A stretch of DNA of 64,000 bases from Phytoseiulus persimilis. Lineage: Eukaryota; Arthropoda; Arachnida; Mesostigmata; Phytoseiidae. Each line of letters opens with the position of its first letter. The stretch's first letter is position 1. The stretch covers positions 23,808,001 through 23,872,000 of the forward strand of contig CM075101.1 of assembly GCA_037576195.1 (NCBI GenBank), written 5' to 3'. A program made the translations under genes and the position numbers. Positions 56,701 to 64,000 of the stretch are shown here, one piece after another. The notes below the pieces were generated by a model, which saw only the letters and a program-made list of their open reading frames with translations, ran no database searches and was not told the origin of the DNA.

Positions 56701-59700
56701 TCGCGGGTCAGGATACCCATCCACTCAGAATACCTGAACTTTCGCTGCGATTGAGTGCTCATAGCGAACCTCAGTGAGTCTCCCTTGAGTGATTGCGCAA
56801 GGTGCCGGAACTTTTACCAACTCCTTACGGATGTCCAGAGATTTCCATTTTCCGAGCAGCAGAACGCAGAGCTGACAAATAATTCGTACCAGAAAACGCA
56901 TCCTCCGAACACCGTTGTTCGCTCGTCCAGCGACAGCGGAACAGATCCCTGCGTCGGCCCACGAGGGAGACAACTTCCAGAGCGGCGGAGCTTTGACGGG
57001 CAACGTTGTCTGAAGAATTCTTTTCCCGACAAAAACGGAATGGACGGTAGCATGCCTGATGTCAGAATAAGTCCGAAGTTCCACCAGCTGGCGTGGCTGA
57101 GCTTCTCCGCTCCTTGACCCGGACTCTCTCAGTGATGTAGAATACGGCGCCCGAGAACGGAGTGTCGGAGTTTTGACTCCTGCGAGGCCGTTCACTCCCG
57201 GGTGCAACCCACTGCTCGTTTGGAAACGACTCCGAAAACATATACCAGGTTTTCGCCGATCGTCAGGACCTGAAACTTTCTTTTTCCCTCTGAATCGGGG
57301 AAGTCCAGTTTGCTCCCGACTCGTTTCTGAACGCAAGTGGTGCCGATGCGGTGATCGAAGAACATCTTGCGCTGATCGCTCTCATTCCGGAATCAATTCG
57401 CGGGCTATTGGAATGTATCATTAGCTCCACCAGGGGAACTCTTTGCCCAGCGGTAGGTCGGCCGCTCGGTCGTTAAGCCTCCGTGGATCCGTCCTTTCGT
57501 CCGAGCGATGGAGAAAATAGGGATGATGGGCCCTGGCAGACGTGGAGGGGACGGTCATGGTGGCAGCAGCGGTGGTCGTTCGGGAGTAAGGGATCATTGA
57601 GCACGTATTTGGCGGAGCCATACCCCTTGCCCGGCTGTGTCGTTCTCCCCGCGCGTCCTCTATAAGGAGGACGTCAGGAGTTCTTTGGCAGTGAGCGTGC
57701 TCGAGAAGAAACCGAGAATCTGGACGCTCGGGCCAACTCGGAGGAATCAGCGATCAGACGCGACATTCGAGCTCAATGACCGCCCATGAGCCGAGAACAA
57801 GTTCCGAGGCGGACGCCTCGGGATCTGGTCAAGATCGGGCAAGGCACAGACTCGGGTCATTCCCTTACGGCGGGATGCTGAAGCATCAGTCTGTCAGGCG
57901 GATGACGAATAAGTCAGGCTTTGCGAGCCACCGGGGCGGAATATTGCCCGGTGAGCAACCCTTCGAGCCAGTCAACTCGCTTGGTTGGCTGCAAGACGGT
58001 CTGTCGGTTTTTCCGACGGTTGCCTCGTCAGGAACAATTCCAGAGGACAAGGGATCGCCGGATCGATTGATCCTGCCGAAAGCAGCGAGGACATATGAGA
58101 GCTCAGGCTAGCGAGCCCAACCGGAGACCCTTCCGACTCGCAGTCGAGTCGCCTCCGGTGTAGGAGAACAAAGTTGTGCAGAAACTATCGCTCCCGTCAC
58201 GGCCGGTGCTGCGTTGGGTCGTCCAGTTCTCGCGACGGCTCTTCCAGAGACAGTTCAAAGTGCGACTCGCTCGTGGCAGGCACCGAGCCAGCCGGTGGGT
58301 CGGGCCAAGGAAGACAGACGTCGGGGCTGCGCTTTTGTTGTTCCAGTATTTCGCCCCCGGCAATTTCTTCCCCTTCTCCTTGGGAAGTTGCTCCCAGCGG
58401 GCGACTTGGCCCGCTTGTGTCCCGACAGCATTTTTTCCTTCTCGCTAGTTGGGCCCGCTGCTGCTCCGAACTGTGATTCCTCCGAAGGAAACTCTTCTCG
58501 TGACCTTGTGCTTCTCGTGGAACGCTCGGATAACTTAGTCGTTCCAAGCGACACACTTTTGTCGTGGACACGCGGTGTATGCACCAACCGTTCCCTCCTT
58601 CGTTCGTAACCCCGTAGTTAAGCGTAGGCGGGCGTTCCCCGGTTGGCCGTCCGTAGGAGCGTTCAAAGGGAATCCGATGTTCGTTGAGCCCTCCCAGCTC
58701 ACAACTTCTCGTCACTCACTCCTCACGTCAATCCGAACGCGGACCGCGACGAATTAACCAACCCAGAGCTCACACCGTGTTTGATTTCAGTACAAAGCGA
58801 GCGGTCAAGTGCTCTTTGACCAGGTGTGTCGCGTGCTCAACCTACTCGAGTCCGACTACTTTGGCTTGGAATACCGAGATGATCAAGGAGCCCGGGTGAG
58901 TTCTAAAGGTCTCCGGTCAACAGCTCAAACACCACTCACGAGGAGCACGACCCGGAAGGATATCGAGAAAATATCACTGAATGCTCTCACGCAAGATTTT
59001 CTCAAGAGTAGCTCTGAGCGGAGCACTCCGTCATGCAGGAAATATTGGGGGGCTTCGCTTCTGAAACTCAAACGAGCCCAAAGATGTAGAACAAAAGAGG
59101 CTTTCCACGGGAGTTACCGTCTAGCCGGATCCGCAACGGAATACTTGCGACGACTCAATCTTATTCGAATCAAATCGAACTTCCGAGCTTTACCCAAGTT
59201 CCATCCTCAACAACCCTGGAATGCAAACTGAAAGTTTGAGAGGACATTATCCCTCTCTCTCCCTCTCTCTCCCTCTCCCTCTCCCTCTCTCTCTCGCTCT
59301 CTCCCTCTCTCTTCCCTTCCAGAAACATAGAGCTGTCGCTCCTCATGCGTACCGATCGTGGCCTACCTCCTCAGACATTTGTCTAGCGAGCCGACGAGTG
59401 ATAACCAGACGGGAGCTCTGGAGAATCCCGCTGGACTCGAGACGACCACGGCGATTTTTCAACCGCTCCCTATCTTGTATTGGGTTTTCTGACTGAGAGT
59501 TGTTACGTTCGCCGGTCATGCTCCGACGTCTCCTTCGAGAGAGTCACGGATCTCCTCCGATTTTTCGTCCTCGAGACGAGCTCCCCCACGCAGCCTAGAC
59601 GGAGCTGAGTGAGTCGTTGGCAGCCTGTGCAGCTAGGCCTCGCGATGCTTCTCGGCGGGAAAGTGTCCGAAGCGGGTCGCAGGCTCCGCATGAATCCAGT

Positions 59701-62700
59701 TGTGTCTGATTCGAATTCGCAGCCGTCTCACGAGTTCTATCATTTGCAGCACTGGCTAGACTACGAGAAGTCGATGTGCAATCAGCTAGGCATGAAATTC
59801 GAGGACGCGTTTCTGGAATTCTGCGTCAAGTTTTACACGCCCGACCCCGGGCAGCTCGAAGAGGAATTCACGCGCTACCTATTCAGTTTGCAAATCAAAC
59901 GAGACCTTGCTCAGGGGCAACTGCTGGTCCATGAAGACACTGCCGCTGTGCTGGCATCCTACATAGTTCAAGGTGAGCGAAAACCCCTCGAAGCAATCGT
60001 CGTGTCTCACATCGATTTCAAATAGAGCTCCCGACTTGTTCTTCCACGATTCACCTCTTTGAGGCCGACGCCGCTGCTTCCCCCATAAATCACTGGAGAG
60101 CAAAGCAGCCAATGCAACCTCCTCCAGCTGCTTTGGCCCAGAGCTCATTGGGAGCGTGGCAGCGTTTTTACGGCGAAAGGCAATAACTTCCCACTGGAGA
60201 TTACGCGGTGTTCACCGATACCTACTCAACGGGAAGCGTCGCTAACAACAGCATGCGACCGAAGGGCGAACAGCTACCCTTCCCTCCTGAATGTGACACG
60301 GCCCGTTCGATCCTGTGACGGACGAAGGTCCGCCTTCCAAACCGAAAACACAGGAGCCCCACCGACGGCATCTGCCTCTGGTCGGCGTTTGAGGACATCT
60401 CTGCGGGACTCGGAGAGATGAAGAGCGGGGCGGCGCCCCAGGATAAGAGGCGAACTCTGCCGTGACCGATCGCTTGGTTGGCTGATTGGAATCATCCCAA
60501 ATCGACGCTACACCTTCTCCTCATTGCTCGCTGAGTGTTTCGACGTCATCGAACGGCTGCCGCCTTCTTCTCCACCATGAAATGATGGAGGGTCGAATGG
60601 TGAAGTTTCCTCGTCGTCAACACGCACGCTCAACAGCCAGATCCGGATTGGTGTCGGGAACAAGGAGCGAAGAGTTTCCTGGGAAAACCGAACATCAAAA
60701 AGCTCTCGCTCGGATCGGCTGGCAGAAGCTTGGCCTCTCCACAGGGTTGGGAACGGTACCGCCAAAAGCTGTGAAAGCCAGCCTCAGTTCGACGACGAAT
60801 GCACAAAGTTTCAGGGGCCATGCTGTTGTAATCGTGCCACGAATTCCGTTAAGTACGTGCGTTAATAATTCAGGCTGACATTCTAGCTTCCTGCGGCGAC
60901 TTCAGTCATGACGACTACCCAGACGCCAGCTATTTGGCCTGCCATCAGTTCGTCCCCCGGCAAAGCAAGCAGCTCGAAGAAAAAATCATGCTACATCATA
61001 TGAATCACATGTAAGTAATCGCTTTGTTTCGCGAAAAGCAACAGTTGCACCGTCGGAAGCGAACCTCGCGAGAATGGCCAATGATCGATGTTGTAACGAT
61101 TGGAATCGATCATCGGCGCCGACTCGACGTCTTTCCTGACGCTAGGTGTGCACACTTCCTGCATCCAGGGCCAGGGCGGGAGTTTGTCTCCGGATCGAAC
61201 GATGTTGGCAGACTAAGGGACGGACAGGGAAAACGGGCGGCCGTGCGGCCAGTCAACCATACCGAAATCTATGCTCAGCTCTCGGTGTACATCACTGTCA
61301 GAAGCATGCACTTGTGGATCGTTTGTTACAACGACCACAGCAACAACAACAGACGAGCCAGCCAATCGCGTGTCTGAAACCCTTAATATCAGTGGTGACG
61401 AGAGAGAAGTTGGACCGGCGGGCCAGTAGAGTACTTCCGCGAACAGAAGGCCCTGGGGCGCGCGATCCAACCTCTGCAAAAACCATGAAATTCCTACTCG
61501 CTTCGAGAGCTCCTTGTTTTTCCGCGTCGTGGATGAGAGCGCTTCGCCATGCGAGTGAATAGGAGGACTACGGTCCTGTTCATTAATGCATGCCTTGAGC
61601 CGACTAGATCTCTACAAAAATAAACCGAAGGCGTAGTTCACTGAAACCGAATGTGCAGGCGGGTTTCCAAGGGCTTCCGAAGGAAGCTATGGAGAGGACG
61701 GAAGCCAGGACGGAGGCGACCTTTCTCACCAGCAGGATATTTCCCTCTTCCCCCGGTCCTTCGTTAGGAGGCAATCGTTCCGTGTTCTCCATTATTCTCT
61801 ATCCCGGCTTCGTGGAGACGCTTGTGCCTGCAGTTGCAACATGCATGGATATCTCCCGGGCCGTTCTGCGAACTCAGTCCCAGAGAGAATGAAGGCTTGG
61901 AAGAGCCTTCCGTGAACGTTAAGGGTCACGTTCTAGGTCTAGAACACGCATTGGTACGAAAAGGCAGCTGGTAATCCCCTGAACCTGCCGCGGTCGATCG
62001 GATCGCCCGGAGGATGTGCCTCGAGCAAGCAGGATTGCCTCGAATATCATGAGTTCTCGTCTGACGTTTCGTGCTCAAAAGACGATGGAGAAACGTCGTC
62101 CAAGAGCCGAGACACAGGATGGTGCGGTGGCGGAAATTTGAATTGCTTTTCTTGCCGTTGCACCTCCTCGGAGGAGTGCTTTCATTTTCTTGGCTGGGCT
62201 TTCGGCTCAGGGAACGAGAAACTCAATATCCACCGCACGAGTCCAGCGGGCAAGCCTGCCGCTCGGCACCGCAAGGACAGCAGAATCAAATTTGGGGAGC
62301 GGAGTTCCAGAGTGAATGATGACTACCTAGTATCTCCTTTCCAGTGGTCAAAGCCCCTCCGAGGCGGACATGAACCTACTAGAGGTCGCGAGACGATGCG
62401 AGTTTTTCGGAGTTCGTTTGGTTCCGGCGTTCGACTCAGAAGGAATAGCGCTCACGATGGCAGTCGGCCACGTTGGCATAGTGGTTTACCGGAATAGCAT
62501 GAAGATTCATACTTTCTCATGGAACAAAATTCGCAAGCTAAGCTTCAAACGACGGAAATTCCTCATCAAGCTGCACCCGACAGAAGGCTACGTGAGTACT
62601 ACCCGGATAATCGCGCTGACCACGAGTTTTCGCAATAATCGGACAGCTTTGACTCCCCGGCACGCGATTCCACGATGCTAGTCACGCCTCATTGAGTTTA

Positions 62701-64000
62701 AGAGCACCTCGCCAATGAGAATCTCTAAGCACGTTCACGCGACGCTGCTCCGCGCAGGTTCCCATCCTCCGCGCGAAGATGTCCGTAAATGCCGAGTGTG
62801 TTCCGAGTGTGGAAAGCGAGCTCGGAGCTGACTCTGAGAATATGCCTCTTGGCTGTTCCGAGCTCTACGGGCGCTTCGCCGGTTTCTGTTCAGGTGGTTT
62901 CGGAGAGAGTGGGTCTGACAGTCAATTTTTTCCAGGGCTACTATGGTAAAGATTGCGTGGAATTCCTGTTTGACAGTAGAAACGCGTCCAAAAGCTTCTG
63001 GAAAAGATGCATCGAACACCATGCGTTCTTCCGGTGCACAGAAGTCCGGAAAACATGTCGAGTTCGAGGAAAGACAAGAATCTTCAGCAGGGGATCATCG
63101 TTTCGGTACAGTGGTCGAACTCAGAAGCAAGTGATTGAATACGTCAGAGAGACATCTGCGAGACGTCGCTCGTTTCAAAGGTTAGCGGAGCAAGGCTGCT
63201 GAATCGCTCTCGTGTCAAACGTGCGCAACGAGCTCGCGGCCGGAGACACACGCTTACTCAGTGACATGTTTCCCAATATTATGGCCATCATCGGATCCAG
63301 CGAGGTCAAGCTAACCGTCAAAATTTGCCCCACGAAGGTCGTCAAGTCTCCGACTAGCGAACCCCGTGTCTTATCCCACGAGCGGTGTGACTTCGAGTTA
63401 CTCGTGCTCGTCGATGAGTCAACTCCGCGGAGACCAGCCCACGGGCCCAGGCAAGAACAACAACAACGAAGAACCCACCGAAACCGCAGTGTGCCTATCT
63501 GAGCCGAACACTCCTCAACACAGGTGAGTCACTGAACGAAAAAAAGTTCCGATCTTTACCTTAGCCCACGGGCAGACGACGAGACCGAGAGGAAGATACT
63601 CTTAACTCTGAGAATGGTGCCCCTTCCCTTTCCAGAGGGAACATCTCAGGAGACAACATCGACAAGGACGACACAATCTCACACGAATCCTACCACATTT
63701 TGAACCAGTCCCTCGACGAACCAACCCTGAACACAAGCTTCCCTTTGGACACTTCGCGGGTGCATGACAGGAGTCACGACTCCGACGAGAGTCCGATACA
63801 CCGAAGAGCTCAAAGTAAAAGTCCCGAACCGCGCAGCGCTCGACTGCCGCGACAGAGAGACAAGGGCCCGAGCGAGCTCACCCGCCAAGGCAGCATCGAG
63901 TGCAACGAAATTCCCTACGTATTACATTATCGGCGGGAATCGAACCCGCGACTGAAAATCCGACGGCACAAATCACAGCCCCGGGAGCCGCGCAGTCGCT
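53771..64000 (+). CDS. FARP: FARP/Cdep-like FERM-domain Rho guanine nucleotide exchange factor, 5' part
   Basis: Exons 53771-53898, 58791-58895, 59750-59972, 60887-61010, 62345-62591, 62936-63180, 63419-63523 and 63636 to beyond the window; all junction phases agree. From the ATG at 53794 about 506 residues are visible. The F1 lobe begins VNVRLLDDTIKTFHVQ, continues DQVCRVLNLLESDYFGLEY and HWLDYEKS; F2 has FTRYLFSLQIKRDLAQGQL; then NHIGQSPSEADMNLLEVAR, KIRKLSFKRRKFLIKLHP (F3) and the FERM-adjacent segment FSRGSSFRYSGRTQKQ (residues 318-333). The last two are hallmarks of FARP1/FARP2 and fly Cdep, which link membrane receptors to Rac/Rho at neuronal and epithelial cortex. The expected DH and two PH domains lie right of the window. 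The linker after residue 350 is Ser/Arg/Asp-rich. The first exon has an acceptor (TTTCTTGCAG) before it, so an upstream exon exists and the true start is uncertain. The last exon may end at a GT near 63760. Confidence 0.87.
53899..58790 (+). other. Large intron of the FARP-like gene
   Basis: A 4892-nt phase-0 intron, GTAGGT...TTTCAG, by far the longest demonstrated in this window. I see no coding match inside it. A TATA/initiator-like pair at 57661-57692 followed by a 111-codon frame suggests an internal promoter; see the findings. Confidence 0.7.
57661..57692 (+). promoter_or_regulatory. Possible internal core promoter
   Basis: TATAAGG at 57661-57667 and GCAGTG with A at 57690 lie 29 nt apart, a proper TATA/initiator distance. 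The first ATG downstream (57776) opens a 111-codon frame. This might be an alternative start for the FARP-like gene, whose next exon is at 58791, or a nested small gene. Confidence 0.3.
59251..59320. repeat. CT/CCCT-rich microsatellite
   Basis: A 70-nt pyrimidine tract of CTCT and CCCTCTCT units inside the intron before the third FARP exon. Confidence 0.9.

Overview
This is a eukaryotic, almost certainly arthropod, nuclear window. It has spliced genes with mostly very short introns (38-160 bp where checked), balanced base composition, cuticle-type secreted proteins whose signal peptide is split by an intron, animal type I fatty acid synthase, animal-type phosphomevalonate kinase and a FARP/Cdep-like FERM protein. 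Short introns together with moderate GC fit a compact mite genome, for example a mesostigmatid such as a phytoseiid, better than a tick or an insect. That placement is an inference; no ribosomal or mitochondrial marker is present.

Layout. 1-2.4 kb: a non-LTR retrotransposon (APE endonuclease plus reverse transcriptase) on the minus strand, running off the left edge. 2.7-4.2 kb: the last three exons of a first fatty acid synthase (FAS-A: end of ACP plus thioesterase) on the plus strand; its upstream part is outside the window or was lost. 4.2-5.8 kb: nothing recognised. 5.83-14.86 kb: a complete second fatty acid synthase (FAS-B), 13 coding exons, 2544 residues, all catalytic motifs present, with a TATA-like box and initiator. 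15.1-16.7 kb: a TATA-less promoter-like stretch followed by a single-exon phosphomevalonate kinase. 17.5-25.9 kb: three minus-strand genes for small secreted Gly/Tyr/His-rich proteins, each with a 12-nt first coding exon, separated by unassigned DNA. 26-53.7 kb: about 27 kb without a recognisable gene, holding only short open frames, homopolymer runs and microsatellites. It is intergenic or 5' intronic sequence of the next gene. 53.8-64.0 kb: the FERM-encoding exons of a FARP/Cdep-like Rho GEF on the plus strand, with a 4.9-kb intron, continuing beyond the right edge.

How the genes relate. FAS-A and FAS-B share three intron positions and phases and head in the same direction, so they are tandem duplicates; FAS makes palmitate from acetyl- and malonyl-CoA. 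PMVK next door serves the mevalonate pathway, the other cytosolic acetyl-CoA consuming route, but no co-regulation is demonstrated. The small secreted proteins look like a local family of cuticle or exoskeletal matrix components. I did not find a clearly new biological system. The most interesting items are the small secreted-protein family with conserved micro-exon structure, the LINE-interrupted FAS tandem pair, and several protein-like or structured stretches in otherwise empty DNA.
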